Source of the DNA: Gnetum montanum
Lineage: Eukaryota; Streptophyta; Gnetopsida; Gnetales; Gnetaceae
Length of the DNA stretch: 64,000 nt
Reading direction: 5' to 3'
NCBI GenBank assembly: GCA_015680685.1
Contig: MNCI01002242.1
Coordinates: 62,001 to 126,000 of the forward strand
Shown: positions 23,483 through 36,075 of the stretch, in pieces
How the letters are laid out: the number at the start of each line of letters is the position of its first letter
Position numbering within the stretch: the first letter of the stretch is position 1
The notes under the pieces: model-generated
Told to the model about the DNA's origin: nothing
Database searches by the model: none
What the model saw: only the letters and a program-made list of their open reading frames with translations
Position numbers and translations under genes: made by a program

Positions 23483-24480
23483 ACATTGATTTCACTGACT
23501 TGCTTAGACTCATGGAAAGGTTTTAGTTATTGCATGTTGACTAGCTATTTTTTGTTCAGGCCCTCAAGTTTGTAGATCAACATGGCCCTAGAAGGAAAGG
23601 TTTTATAAATGATATAATTCCCTTTCCACAATGTTTGAAACTTAGTTCATTGAGGTACATGTGTGGGGTTCTAGTAGAGGACCTTGTCTCTAGGTTGAAA
23701 TTTCGCTTTTCTTATCCTAAGGTTATGGAATTTTTTGTTGAATGCCTTATGCACTTAATTCAAGGATAGGGCTACTGATTGATTTTCATCTAGCACATGC
23801 AGGTTGATTAATCTTTCATTCTATGCTAGGCTAAGGTCAAGGTCTAAATCACAACTAATTAAAAGTTTACAAAGTTTAAATTGGATAGGTAGAGTTGGTA
23901 ATTTTTTGTACAATAGCTCATAGGAAAAGTAGCCTATAAGAAGTTTCCATGTTGAGTGGTATGCCTAAAGGCCGTTTTTTAGTTTTATGCTCCAATATCT
24001 CCTATATTTTTTAATAGTTCTTGTCAAGATCTTTATGATCTCTCTATTAGTAACTTCTTCTTGATCATTGGCTTGGGGGTGATATGATGTTGTTAGTTTA
24101 TGTTCAACCCCCAAGCATTGCATAAGCTGGCAAAAGGTAGTGCTTGTAAAATGGGTTACATTATCAAAAATTAGTGCACATGACATCCCAAACCTATTTA
24201 CAACATTTTTTTGTACAAACCGTGCAACAGTAGATGATGTACAGTCGATGACGATTGATTTTGTTTCCATTTTATGTAGTAATCAATGGCAATGATTATG
24301 TACATCTCTCCATTTGACATGGGTATGATGGGACCCATGAAGTTGATGCTCCAAATTTTGAATGGTTCTAGTGGTTGGATCGACTATTGAGATTCCTCCA
24401 TTTGCATGGTCATCCCACCATATTATTGGCAATGTTTACAAGATCAAACAAATTGGTGTGCATCCCTAAAGATAGTTGGC
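23483..24480 (-). pseudogene. int: Integrase of element E
   Basis: The minus-strand frame 24270-23965 holds the catalytic core: 'LIFDNVTHF' corresponds to the second Asp block (usually SDNGTHF; D kept, G changed to V), and 'QANDQEEVTNREI' to the catalytic Glu block (usually NGQAE-x-SNRE-I). Downstream, 'AYHSTWKLLIGYFSYELLY' near 23920 matches the AYRT-x-x-K-x-x-x-G-x-S-PYELVYG integrase segment, and 'IRKAKFQPRDKVL' near 23700 matches the C-terminal beta domain. Stops between these blocks inactivate it. The first Asp and the HHCC finger lie upstream around 24300-24800 but are not clearly readable. Confidence 0.8.
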
Positions 24481-24839
24481 CAATAATACCTTGTCATTAG
24501 GATCTTAATGATCGTGCATCTCCTAGCATAGTGGCCCCCATAAGGACCCTCATGAACATCTTAGAGAATGCACAATTGATTAGCATCAGGTACATACCAA
24601 CGAACCAGGCCATTGATGCACACCTTATAAAGATGTCTATTAATTTTCATGAAGCATTTGGTTTGATGAAAAAACTTTTGTTTCTTCCTATAGTCCAAAT
24701 CTTGTGGCATCTCTTAAGTAACAAGATGAGTGAGGATGCCATCATACCATTTGGGTTTTATTGGCACTTGTTCATTTTTTGCAACTATAAAGAGGAGTTC
24801 ATCAGGAAATTGATCAGAGAGTAGGCTCTCCTCTTTGTT

Positions 24840-25310
24840 ATCCCATCATAATTGAGACAAGTGATCAGCAACCACATTCTCAATCTCCTTTTGATCTACC
24901 ATTGTAAGATTGAAATCCTGCAAGATCACTAGCTACCATATGACATGGGGACTCACTATTGGCTTATTCATTAGGAAGTGAACTACATTGTGGTCCATGT
25001 GTACAAAAACTTTGTATCCAAGTACATAGTGCTTGAACTTTTCTAGATCATACACCACCACCATTAATTCTTTCTCCATTGTGGTGTAATTCAATTGTCC
25101 ACCCACAATGCTTCGACTTGCATAGTGTATGTAATATGGACATTTCTTGTCATCCAACTACATAAGCATGGCTTCTAAGGCATAATTTGATGCATTTATC
25201 ATGATATAAAATGATTTGGACTAGTTAGATACTCATAGAATTGGAGTCTCTATGAGCTTCTGCTTGACGCTTTGGAATGCATTTTAGCAATCCTTGGTCC
25301 AAATAAATAA
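24840..25310 (-). pseudogene. RNase H domain of element E
   Basis: The minus-strand frame 25157-24933 reads 'YYIHYASRSIVGGQLNYTT', 'MEKELMVVVYDLEKFKHY' and 'VFVHMDH'. These match the Ty3/gypsy RNase H-like domain (YYASK-x-L, EKELLA-x-V-x-A, V-x-x-DH), with the metal-binding Asp of the last motif kept. It lies between RT and integrase as expected. The preceding sequence (25160-25310) carries the start of the domain with several stops. Confidence 0.8.
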
Positions 25311-26420
25311 AGCATCTTTCTTTGTAAGCTCGACCAATAGTTTTGAAATCTTAGAGAAGTTCTTTATAAAATGCTAGTAGTAGCTAGTATGTCCAAGAAA
25401 TGAATAGACATCTTTAATGATTTTCAGTTGGTGAGTTATTCCTTGGATGATCCTTATCTTTTCAAGGTTTACCTCATTCCTTACCTCATAAATTTTGCGC
25501 CCTAGTATAATGTCTTCTTGGACCATCAAATGGATCTTCTATTAATTGAGCTGAAGATTCATCTCCACACATCTTTTAAGCACTTACTCAAGGTAGTCCA
25601 AGGCTTTCTCAAATGTGGCACCATAGGTGGAGAAGTCATCCATGAAGACTTCCATCCCATAATAATTTGTTAGTGAAAAATGCTCAAGACCAACTGTTGG
25701 AATGTTACAAGAGCATTATACAAACCAAAAGGAATCTTTTGATATGCAAAAGTCTCCTAGAAACTTATAAATGTTGTTTTGGCCTGATCCTTTGGTGCAA
25801 TCTGGATTTGATTATAGGCACTATAACCATCCAAAAATTTGTAATAGCAATGCCTGAATATACTGTTCAACGCTTGATCCATGAATGGCAATGGAAAGTG
25901 ATCTTTGAATGTTGCCATATTCAACAACTAGAAGTTGACTCAGACCTGCCACTTGCCACCTTTCTTTAGTACAATCATGAGTGGACTAAGCCACTTACTA
26001 TCTGAAATGGGATAAATAAACCCTACCTTGAGGATTTTTTTGATTTCCTCTTTGATGATCTACTTTAATTTTTGGTTCAATCACCATTGTGACTACCCCT
26101 TTGGCTTTATTGCTAGATCAATGTAGATACGATGTTGGCATATCCTAGGATCAATCTCTATGAGTTCAGGATATGACCAAGCAAAGAATGTTGGCCATTT
26201 GTTAACCACCCTCAATAGCATTTGTTTCTATTTAGGAGAAATTTTGGCATTGATGATTACTAGCTTGCCATTTTTCAAAAATGCATACTACATGCTAGTA
26301 GATAAATTTTTCAACTTTAAGGGCTCTTGTTTAAAATTTTGAAGGATTTCCAACTCTCCCCAATTAGTATCATCATTTGCATCATTAGAGAGTTAGTAAT
26401 GAACTTACTCAAGTTCATCC
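25311..26420 (-). pseudogene. Reverse transcriptase of element E
   Basis: Minus-strand blocks in order: 'FIYPISDSKWLSPLMIV' (about 26030), 'FKDHFPLPFMDQALN' (about 25880), 'YKFLDGYSAYNQIQIAPKDQ' (about 25815), 'FAYQKIPFGLYNA' (about 25740), then 'GMEVFMDDFSTYGATF' (about 25630), the YxDD catalytic box, here intact as FMDD. After the box the frame continues towards 'YLE' and the thumb region with stops. Conservation is better than in the RT of element C, and the plus-strand open frame 25667-25969 is only its shadow. Confidence 0.85.
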
Positions 26421-26439
26421 ATGCTTTTAACATATGCAC

Positions 26440-27030
26440 ATGTTAAGCTCTCAGTAGGTTCCATGCAAAGTGTGCTACTTCCAAAATCAGTTGTTAGCCA
26501 CTGGGTGTCCTCTTTTTTTGTGGTTGCTACATATAGGTCTCTTTGAATATCTTCCTCATTTGCACACTTCCTATATGTAGATATGAATGCTTTTTTCACA
26601 AACCAAACTTTCTACACACAGTTGCACATTATATCATTGTATGTGATGCATGGAAATCGCTTCTTCTCGATCTTTTTGAATCCATTTTCATTGAAAATTT
26701 CCATGGAAAGATCTCTTATGCCCATTTTCACATCAACAGTGCTCAACCAAGCCCTTTCCATAATGATTGGAAAGTCTCCCTTGCTATTGTCAAGTTTGAT
26801 TACAAGGAAATCGACTGGATAAGACCACCCACAAAAAGTTATCACAATGTCCTCCACTAGTCTCAAAGGAATAGTGATGGACTAATTTGTCAATTCTAAA
26901 TGGATGTTACTCTTCTTAAGAGGAGGAAGCTTTCACATTTTGTATGTTTTATGAGAAATAAAATTAACTCTAGAACCTAAGTTAAGAAGAGCCTTGCATG
27001 GCTCATTCCTAGCAATTTGTAAATAGATGA
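26440..27030 (-). pseudogene. pro: Aspartic protease of element E
   Basis: On the minus strand 'PCKALLNLGSRVNFISHKTY' (about 27000-26940) corresponds to the A-L-L-D-LGAS-V-N-x-I-P-Y active-site segment. The catalytic Asp is replaced by Asn, so the enzyme would be dead. 'YPVDFLVIKLDNSKGDFPII' and 'ERAWLSTVDVKMGIRDLSM' (about 26820-26690) match the PVDFVVLD and ILGRPFL-A-T-A segments. The frame 26866-26612 is open. A linker towards RT follows. The block sits between the gag tail and RT on the same strand. Confidence 0.8.
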
Positions 27031-27750
27031 GAGGACTTCTAAGATTAAATATCTTCCTACAAAGGTTTGAAGAGATCCAATAAAATACAACATGGGTTAA
27101 CATAACTATATAGAGGTTGGGAGGCATTTGGTTTGAAGAGATCTTAAAAAGAATGGATGCATAGGATGAAGGAGATATAGGATGACCAGCTGCATAAATA
27201 ATTAAGGATTTAGTAGGGCTATTGGTTTGAAAGAATGATCTTTTATAAGATCTTGGTTTTGAATGACTCGGCTGAGAAGTCAACTGTAAGTTAATAGGCT
27301 TGGTAGCATTACATTATTGCAGTTGGGATAGAACCTTACCCTACATGGATGAGCAGGTGGTAATTGGTTTGAGGGTGGAGGAGCATATGCTAAAGGATGA
27401 GGAGGATGATAGAGATATGGGGGTTCCCCTCTAGTAGGTGGATAATGAGTTTTGTAATACTCTAGAGGGTAGTAGTGATGTTGAAAAGAAGAATGACTAG
27501 AAGAGTCATGCAAATACATTGATTGCTAAACATAGTATCCATACAAATCTGGCTACTTATAAGGGTACTGTTGCCTTCATGGTGGCATCCCCCACGATTG
27601 TGGATGTCTCCACTACTGATATGATTCATATGGTTGTGGTGGAGCTCCACTTGAATAATAAGCCTATTGTTGTTGGTGGTACTACCTTGGATTGCCTTAA
27701 AGATAAGGTAATCTTTTGGGTTCTAACCTTATTCCCAGTCTAGGACTCAA
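27031..27750 (-). pseudogene. gag: Gag tail of element E, Pro/Tyr-rich
   Basis: The minus-strand frames 27650-27280 are rich in P, Y, H and S ('YPPTRGEPPYLYHPPHP', 'YAPPPSNQLPP'), a composition common in the linker between gag and protease of Athila-type elements. No capsid domain or zinc knuckle is recognisable, and the piece ends near 27750 without an LTR. Assignment rests on its position before the protease. Confidence 0.55.
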
Positions 27751-27989
27751 TGTATACATCCAAACTCCTACAAGTGTGACATGATAGAGAAACATCCTTT
27801 AGGATGTTCATATCAGTATATGTCACATCCATCATCATCATTTGATTCTAACCCCACAACTTCTTCTATTACAGTAGCTTTTTTCTACCCCTTTGGTAGG
27901 CATGTTCAGCTTCTTTTAGCCTCCTACGATCATAATCACTACTCTACTCTCTTGATTCTTCTATGATTTTTAGAGTAGTTTGGAATTTT
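27751..27989. other. Boundary between elements E and F
   Basis: Neither element can be followed clearly here. The short plus-strand open frame 27781-27966 resembles nothing known. Confidence 0.4.
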
Positions 27990-28647
27990 ATATGAACTAC
28001 TATCATTCTTTTATATATTTTAGTTGCTATCATTGTTACATATTCTTTTAATAAATTTCTTAGCTGTTATTGTTATCCTATCATTTCTAAATTGTGACCA
28101 ATAGGTTAAATTTTTATTTAATTAGTGAAGTTTGTCCCTTCATTTCATTACCATTAATTTATTAAAGTTTACATAATTTCTAATACTATTATGATCATGA
28201 TTTAGATGTAATTCATCTAGTGTGTAGAGGTATTATTGGTAAGATTATAATAAAACAATTTTATAGTAATAGTAGACAAAGTGACTTGTACACCATCATC
28301 TTTTACCAAGAATTTTCTCTTTTGAAAATAATAAAAGCTAATCTAATCACAAGATAACCAATTCATATTCAATATAATGTCATACTCTCCTAGACCTATG
28401 ATGTGTAGGTTGTTAAGTTAAAAGATATCTTGCATCATCAAGGGTTCAAACCTATTGATTTAATTCATAGTAAGCACAATACATCTAATGGTACTAACTA
28501 TATTCCTTTGAACCAAAAATTAATCTTGTAAATGAAATTCAATGACCACCCTTAGATCAATGAAAGAATGATTAGCATCAATATTAAAGAGAATCAAATG
28601 TACAAAATCAATAATTGTATCTTCAATATCCAACATAATATTAGGTT
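27990..28647 (-). pseudogene. pro: Aspartic protease of element F (chromovirus-like), left half of the split element
   Basis: The minus strand from 28647 reads 'NIDANHSFIDLRVVIEF', matching the IDSGASHSFIS active-site block with the catalytic residues altered, and after about 75 residues 'GEYDIILNMNWLSCD', matching the family block YDIILGMDWL. Stops interrupt the frame, but the two blocks share one frame. It ends exactly at the left end of element D; the gag of the same element type resumes at the right end of D (56737), so D split F between gag and protease. Confidence 0.7.
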
Positions 28648-28652
28648 GCACA

Positions 28653-29782
28653 TGTTGATTGAGAACTTAGAAGGAAGGTTGAATAAGTTTCCCAATTAAA
28701 ATTGTTGTAGCCATCAAAATTAAAGATAATTTTTACATGGTTCCCCAACTTAGGTACATCCACACTCAGAGGGTAGAATCTTTGCACACCTATAAACTTT
28801 GTTCCTTAAAAAATGTCATTTAGAGGGTAACACAACCTTTACAAGATTTGAGCTCCACTCCAGAGTGTTTCATCACTATGAAACCACTTAATCCCACAAG
28901 GTTCCAATAAGCTTAAAATGTGGTCTAAAGGATCCCACAACCTTTATAATTTTGAGGTCTGCACCAATGTGTTTTGTTGCTACAAAACCACTCAACCCTA
29001 CAAGGTCTTGAGAAGCTCAACATAGCTGCCTTCTTGCAAGAAGCACATCAACTTAGTAGGGCTATAAAGAAAATAGAAAAGAAAGAAAAATAAGGAGAGA
29101 GTATAACCACACTTTAAAATTTCCTTGTGTTTAAGCTCTCATAAACCAACATACAAATGATATACAATGAAGAACATAACTTCTACACAAGATGTATACA
29201 ATGATGATCCAATTGTGTGAACAATGCTAGTTGATTCTCATGAATTCTACTTTGTTTTATACTCTTCAGGTTTGTAAAAACCTTTTCAAATTCATCCAAT
29301 GGCTAGCTAGTGGCTAAATAATAACTAGCAAATATTTCTATCTTTTAGTGGAGACATCTATCTTTCAAAGAATATGTATATCTTTCACTTTCTTCAACTC
29401 AGGAAAGATAAATATCTTGATGTGTAGACATCTACACATAGATATCTATCCTTAGATGTCTATCTCAGGAGGCAAACATATGATTTTATAATGAGATTTC
29501 TACCCTACCAGCACTTTTGAACTTTGAATCTCCCTATGACATTTTAGCATCTTGACAGTCCTACAACACCTTCAATTAGCTCATAGACTTCACTAACATC
29601 CATGTTCTTAACTTGTCCTTTCTAGTCCTCTTTTCATCATTGAGCTTATGTTTGTGAAGTCTTGTCTCTATATTTGAAGACCTTTTCTGATTAACTCTCT
29701 TATGAACCTACAAGATCACAATCACACACACATTCTAAATTCTTCATTTTCTCTAGGATTTTGACATGCCAAAAGATCAACA
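28653..29782 (-). repeat. 3' LTR of element D (left copy)
   Basis: On the plus strand starts TGTTGATTGAGAACTTAG and ends AAAAGATCAACA. A cluster of AGACATCT/AGATATCT words lies at 29340-29470. It pairs with 55602-56731. Confidence 0.85.
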
Positions 29783-29799
29783 ATCTACTCCATTTTGGT
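29783..29799 (-). promoter_or_regulatory. Polypurine tract of element D
   Basis: Minus strand 'CAAAATGGAGTAGAT' directly before the TGTTGATC of the 3' LTR, a copia-style PPT. Element G has the cleaner form 'AAAAGGAGGAGAT'. Confidence 0.7.
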
Positions 29800-31216
29800 A
29801 ATGTTCAAAACTTATGAAAATGGGTTAGCATAATATCATAACATTATAACATTATATGATAAACAATAAAATCTCAAAAGCACAAACATTTGTAGCAAAA
29901 TATAATCTATCAAGAAAATATAACTGTCTCCAAAGATATACCAATTTACCATGCTTGAGACTCTAACTAAAATCTCTCCTCCTTTTTGGACAACGTCCAA
30001 AAAGGAGAGGTACATGAAAGGTACCTACCAAGACATTTCCATAAATTTTTACCATATCTACATACCCTTGAATGATAGTCCCAAATAAATATAAACAATT
30101 AGCTAAGAAAGAAAATGTGATGGAAAAGAATACTCATACTTTAACATAGGTTTCATAGGACTGATTAAGAAAAACCAAATTTCATTAAGAGTGGATCCTT
30201 ATGTATTCATAGACCAAGTTAAGATTAGATAATTAATGAAGCACAACTAATCCAAGTCTTTTAATTGATGTCCATGAGTATTTAAAATGAAAGGCTAAAG
30301 CCCAAATTTTAAGCATTGAGAATCATGTAACCTATCTTTTAAACCAATTATTCCATTAGTAACAAATAAACCAATATCTCATGATTCTATAATCACTTAA
30401 TATTCTACTCCTTTTGAAACATCAACAAAAAGATAATACATAGCAATTCCATGGTAGAAGAGTAAATACATGAATATTTAACTTTTAAGAATTAGATCAA
30501 ATACTCACAAGAAAGGTCAAAGTAGCACAACTTATCATGCTAAATATCTCAAAAGATCAAAAACAACAAATTCTTAATAAGATGTCCATAAAGCAATTTG
30601 TATATAGCTATGTTAATTTTAAATACTAGCACCAAGAAATACATCACAAGGTAAAATATTTAAAGGATATCTTGACCAAACTTAACTCATAATTTTCCCT
30701 TAGATACTTTACCACACTCTAAAATGAATAGTACTTTTCTTACTCAATTTCAATTGTGGGTGTTGGAGTGGGAGGTCTTGTTGGTTCAGTGTCTTTTGGT
30801 AAGACTTTCAAAACACTCCCCTTACACCGGTGGCCTATAAGATGATAATTGTTGATGAGGTATAGGCTTCCCCTACATATATGCTTGTATTTCTTCCTAG
30901 TCTCTTTGGTCATCATGCATCTTTTTTAGAGACATTGGTATTCTTCCCTTGAGCCTTTTAGGATCTTCATGTTGCACAAAAGTTCTAAGATCAAGTGTGG
31001 AGACTAAGGTCTCCCATTAGTGATATTCTTTAAAAACAATGATGAAAATATTTTTAATGTTTATTGTAAGCAATTTCTTCCTAGATAGTTAATAAGAAAC
31101 CCCTTTTGAAAAGAAGGGCATTATGATCAGACATTAAGAATTCAAAAATCATTACAATAATAGTAGTCTCCATCTATTGATTGACTATCTTTTCATGGAT
31201 CACCTTTCCTTTGTAG
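29800..31216 (-). other. Noncoding internal region of element D, 3' part
   Basis: AT-rich, with short similarities to G 61490-62780 (for example 'GTGTGGAGACTAAGGTCTCC' near 30990 against 'TGTGGAGACTAATGTCTCC' near 62695). No RT or integrase motif on either strand. It is interrupted at 31216 by element C and resumes at 53543. Confidence 0.65.
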
Positions 31217-31221
31217 AGATG

Positions 31222-32156
31222 TGAAACACCATCAAATTTGAATGTTGTAACCTTTGTAACCTCATACCATGAAACTCAAGGCTAGACCTCATTATATATG
31301 TGAAGATTGTAATCCATAAGGTGTAATATCACGTCCTTTATATCTTTAGGGCTAAAAAATGCCTCATAAGTGGCTAAAGCCTCATTTCCCAAGGTAAAAA
31401 AAGTGATACAATGTATATATTTTGGCTTAGGAGGCTAAAAATGCCTTTTGGAATGGCAAAATTAGCATTTTGATGGGTTTTATGGGCGGTATAACATTTT
31501 CTATGATGGAGACATCTACATGGGGGTATGACTTACCTACCCTTAGAATGGAGGAATGTGATAGCATCAATGCCTAGCGTGGAAGGATTTGACATCATCC
31601 ATGCCCAGTGTGGAGGGTATAGCCCTTACCTCCTAGCATTGATACATCATATCTTTAACATTTATTCTCTCTCTCTCTCTCCCAAGTGTCGATCCAACAT
31701 AGCCAAGATCTCAAAACAGTACTAACTCTAGCAAGGATCCTCCACATCAATGTTGCTATTGGATGTCCCAATGTGGGTGGAAAGATCCAACATGGATGAA
31801 ATTTATATTTACTATTTTTAGTAAATGGAATGGAATTTATGCCATGGGGTTATAACACTTACCCCATATGGTGACCCCCCTTGATTTGCATACCCACCAC
31901 ACCAACATGTAGCCAAAAGTTGCAGTAATCAAGTAAAAATTTGTAGCACCAATTTAGCATAATTTGTAGAAGGATTTATGGCCAAAAAACCTATAAAACC
32001 TAAGTTCCTATACCATGAAATGATTCCACACTTTTGGCATTTTGCATACTTTGGCATTTTGGAAACTTGAGAGCTCTTGCAACCTTGCAAAAATGCAAAT
32101 TCTCAAACCCCCAACATGGAACTACTGTAGCCTATTATCCCCCCTTAAGATCTATG
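31222..32156 (+). repeat. 5' LTR of element C, right end lost in the gap
   Basis: Starts TGAAACACCATC like the 3' LTR (52118). Shared words include 'AAGATTGTAATCCATAAGG', 'TGATGGGTTTTATGGG' and 'TTTACTATTTTTAGTAAA' (about 31808), with TATAAAA at 31992-31998. A CT microsatellite lies at 31667-31681. The final 540 or so bases present in the 3' LTR are not here because the gap begins. Confidence 0.85.
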
Positions 32157-32391
32157 NNNNNNNNNNNNNNNNNNNNNNNNNNNNNNNNNNNNNNNNNNNN
32201 NNNNNNNNNNNNNNNNNNNNNNNNNNNNNNNNNNNNNNNNNNNNNNNNNNNNNNNNNNNNNNNNNNNNNNNNNNNNNNNNNNNNNNNNNNNNNNNNNNNN
32301 NNNNNNNNNNNNNNNNNNNNNNNNNNNNNNNNNNNNNNNNNNNNNNNNNNNNNNNNNNNNNNNNNNNNNNNNNNNNNNNNNNNNNNNNNNN
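32157..32391. other. Assembly gap (235 N)
   Basis: Undetermined bases. Comparison with the 3' LTR of C and the leader of B predicts that about 950 bp are missing (end of LTR, PBS, first half of leader), more than the 235 N shown. Open frames across the gap are meaningless. Confidence 0.95.
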
Positions 32392-32676
32392 CACCCTCTC
32401 TTTTCTTTCCCCTTGCTACACCTAGTGTAGATGTGGCTAGAAAGCTCAAAGTGGGTGGAGCTTGATACCACCTTTTGCCATTTTTAGTAAAGGGGTATAC
32501 CCCCTTTGACAACCACCTTAATATTTATAGTAAATAACCTATTTTAAGCTACTTTTATCATTTTTAATTTTTCATCATTTTCACTTGTTGGAATTTGCAC
32601 TTTTACTCATCTATTTACAGCTTGTATTTAGCCTTTTTCTTTTAGCATTTCCACCATGTCATTGGAAAACCAATCA
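32392..32676 (+). other. 5' leader of element C, right part
   Basis: Aligns with B 14955-15350. Contains the palindrome 'AAAGGGGTATACCCCCTTT' at 32489-32507. Confidence 0.65.
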
Positions 32677-35600
32677 TGTCACCCTTTAACTTTGCTAACA
32701 ACGAGTCCAACCAACAAGTTGTGAGGGTCTATGACCCCAAAGACCCTACCATGGTTAAATTTAGGTAATCCTTATAACTTACGGGACAAAGTCCTAGGTT
32801 CTCAATGAGAAATGAAGATCACTATAACTACATTTGTGCCAAAATCCAAGTGGGCATGCTAATTCCATGGATGAAAGTAGAGGCAAAAAGGGAGTATGAG
32901 CTCATACATCAAGATGGGAAGAAGTATGTTCCTTCCCTATATATCCAAATACCCCTTACTAATACCTACTCTTGCATCCTATCTTAGTTGATTAAGATGG
33001 ATGGAGATGATGAGAAGGTTAGCTTGGATGAGCACCAAGAGGAAGAAGAGGATGAGTTTAGGATGGAATATGAACATGGAAACATCCTAGGTGGGTTGTT
33101 TTGACAAGAAAACCCCAACGCCATAGTTCTTGCCTCCACTTCCTTTGTCCCCTCCATAGAACAACTACCATCATCATCCACCCCTTCTTACTTGATCATG
33201 TTTGGGCCCACAACAATCATCACCATGCACCAAACACAATCAGTGCTGCATTCCACTACATTCCACTTTTCCATGCCATTTTCCACCCATCCCCAATCTA
33301 TACAACCTTTGTCAATGGTTGTCACTGCCACTAATCCTCTAACCACTAAGGTGGGATCCACCATGGAACCCTAAGCAATCCAAGTGTCACACACCCCCTT
33401 CATTCTATTTGTGCCCTAGATATTAGCACAACCTTCATTCTGTTTGTTTGGCCCACTGACCACTGCAATAACACAACCTTTCACCTCTGTGTTGCAATTG
33501 ATAGCGAGACCACAAGCCTCCCAACAAATACCATAGCCTTTTTTGTAGACCCCATAGCTGATAGGAGCATCCTAGGACCTAGATCAAGCTTTCTAGATGA
33601 TCCAAGACATGATGGAGAATTTGAATAGGCTTAAGACCTCTACATTTCAAATCGTTAAGGTTATGGACTTTTACCAAGATGATCCCATTAGTTCTATGAT
33701 CCCATCCTTAATGCTTCCTCCTAGTGTCCTCATCCCATAATTCATGAAATACAATTGCAAAGGTGATCCCAATGCTCACCTTATAACCTTTCAATTTGAG
33801 TGCTTGTTGTTGTAGTCATGGTCATACACAATCATGAGGATATTCCCTATGTTCCATATAGGGAAAGCCCTTGACTAGTATCATTCCTTACCTAGAGGAT
33901 CTATATACTCTCTATAAGACCTCATAGTGCATTTCATTAACTACTTCATGTACAACTTAGAGTTTGACACTACGCTTAACCAACTAATGAAGGTTAAGTA
34001 GGGACCACTTGAATTGGTGAAGAAGTTCATCTAATGATGGAATGATCTACTCAATAAGATACTGGAACCTATATCAAAAACCTATGTTTTGACTATGTTT
34101 AAGAGGACAATTAATGATTTTATCAAGTCCAAGCTATATTACCTTGACCTATGATGACTTAGTAAAGCATTCTCTCAAACTAAGAACATAGAGGATGTTG
34201 CAAAGGCTAGTCATGATCCTTCCTACATGGCGTACAAAAACCAACACACATAGAGAGATAGGGATAAAGGTAAATAGAACAACATGGTAGTGGTGATGGT
34301 AGCAATAAAGACGGAAATGACTAACTAGGGGCCAAAAGTCAATCCATCCAAAGTCCCTACTAACAACCAAAATAACCAGCCATCAACTTCTAGGGCCATT
34401 GCATCAACTTCTTCTAGACCTAACTTTGAGTGGAAGAACAAAACTAAATACATTAGGCTACCTTTGAAGCCATCCAAACTCTTGGATCATTTGTTGTAGA
34501 GTGGGAGGATCTAATACAAGAATATGTCTGAAGTTGCTTGTAAAAAGCATGAAAAGATGTTTGAGATAGCCAACGACCCTACTCTCAAGTAACAAAAGAT
34601 GACCCTCAAGTAGCTAAGTACTTTAGGCTTGACCACTTCTGCCACTATCATCAATTTTCTGGTCATGACACTGACTTCTACCTTGCATTAAAGGATGACC
34701 TACAAAAGATGATAGATAAGGAAGAGTTCATCCTAGATGCTTCTAACCCTATCTAACCATAGAACTAGTCTAAAAAGTGTATAAAGATCCATAAAATCCC
34801 AACAATAGTGCATACATTATATCAGTGTTCAACATCAATGACAACTGAAGGCTTATGAGGGAGCCATTCATGATTCAGATACCTCCTCATGATGGAAGGG
34901 GCTCTTTAGCTTCCACTAGATCAAGAACCCATTTTTTTATAAGGATACCATCATAGACATTCCCTAAGGGGCCTTTTGTCATCAGGGTGCCCTAGCCCAA
35001 CACAATCCAACTTGCTCCTACCACTAAATAGTGACCCCCCATGGTAGCTAAGTTATGGCCTCTTCCTATCAAACAAACAATGATTATCAAAGGGCCTTAA
35101 CCAAGCAAAGGAAGAAACCTAAGAAAAATTCCAACAAGGATGACAAGTAGGTTGAGGCATAGAAGAAAGTGGGCCCACCGAAGCCCACTCCCATATCATT
35201 AGTACCCATGACCTTTGCAACTGAGGCTACTTTGACAAGCAAACCATGGAATGAACGTAAGATCCAACAGAAAGTTAAAAAGAAGAAACAACAACAAAAA
35301 TATAAAAATAAGGTGTACATTTTAGGGTGCATGGAGCAAGTTAAGTACAACCAGGGCAACAAGCCAATGGTCAATGAAAAAAACTTCCTAAGTGCGATGG
35401 ACCAAGTCAAGTAGTCTCTTAAACAAAAACACACAACCTTGAGCTTATACGACTTGATCATGACTTCTGCTACACATCATGAAGCACTAGTGAAGATGTT
35501 GACTTCTATCCCTATGAGTGAAGACATTCAAACTAATGAGGAATCCATTCATGTAGTGATGGTTCCTTCTTCACCAAGGAAAAAGTCAACATCGCTATTA
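32677..35600 (+). pseudogene. gag: Tat-type gag (element C), degenerate
   Basis: The start codon at 32677 ('MSPFNFANNESNQQ') agrees with A/B alignment. An acidic stretch 'DEHQEEEEDEF' (about 33030), an S/T/P-rich stretch, and the capsid-like core at 33650-34150 ('FYQDDPISSM', 'KYNCKGDPNAHLITF', 'LNQLMKVK', 'INDFIKSKLYYLDL') follow. A zinc-knuckle-like 'CHYHQFSGHDTDFYLALKDD' at about 34638-34697 keeps one cysteine, as in Tat gag proteins with C-x-x-H-x4-GH-T-x-x-C-x-x-LK. A K/Q-rich basic tail follows (35230-35420). Many stops and a few frameshifts occur. The copy is collinear with A and B over its whole length. Confidence 0.85.
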
Positions 35601-36075
35601 TTTCATGATAGTAAAATCAAGGCCAATCCCCAAAATAGTAAAGTGACCAAAGCTCCTCTTTTCATAATGATATGAGTGGGGCAATATAAGATGCATCGAG
35701 TGCATGTGAATGATGGGGCTATGATGAATGTCATCCCATGCACCATAGTTGCATATTTAGGCTTAATAGAGTAGATACAACATACTGCAACATTAGCTCT
35801 CAAGTTTTTTAATGGACCGTGGTTTGCTATTAAGGGATATATCTCCTTAGACCTTGCGGTAGGGGAGCAATTTCCCACAAATGCAAATTTCTTGGTTGTA
35901 GAGAAAACACTCAAATTTAACCTTATCCTAGAAAGACCTTGGTTGGCTCAACTACAAACCATATCCTCACAAATCCACCAAGAGGTCCACCTTTCTTACA
36001 AGGGAGGTAAAATAATCATTCATGGTGATAGCACAATTCCCCTAGCTATTAACAATGTAATTATAGAATAATGGT
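35601..36075 (+). pseudogene. pro: Retroviral-type aspartic protease (element C), degenerate
   Basis: Shows 'YKMHRVHVNDGAMMNVIPC', in which 'VNDG' stands for the usual V-D-D/G-G active-site form, then 'FLVVEKTLKFNLILERPWL' with the ILGRPWL motif altered to ILERPWL. The tail 'QEVHLSYKGGKIIIHGDS' is shared with A and B. Only two stops (about 35676 and 35772) interrupt about 150 codons. A spacer with GGCCTAAAACTGG repeats follows rather than RT, so protease and pol are separated by about 10 kb in this element. Confidence 0.8.

Larger units (their letters stand above)
23481..27750 (-). mobile_element. Athila-like Ty3/gypsy element E, internal fragment
   Basis: Minus-strand internal region without visible LTRs. 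Reading from high to low coordinates: proline/tyrosine-rich gag tail, aspartic protease, RT, RNase H, integrase. This Ty3/gypsy order and the RT motifs ('PISDSKWLSP', 'KDHFPLPF') resemble the Athila side of the non-chromovirus lineages. It abuts the broken 3' UTR of B on the left and a chromovirus-like protease (element F) on the right. Confidence 0.75.

Noticed and set aside
26543-26860. Plus-strand frame of 105 codons
   Set aside because: Shadow of the minus-strand protease of element E.
32034-32512. Long open frames on both strands
   Set aside because: They run through 235 undetermined bases and have no real content.
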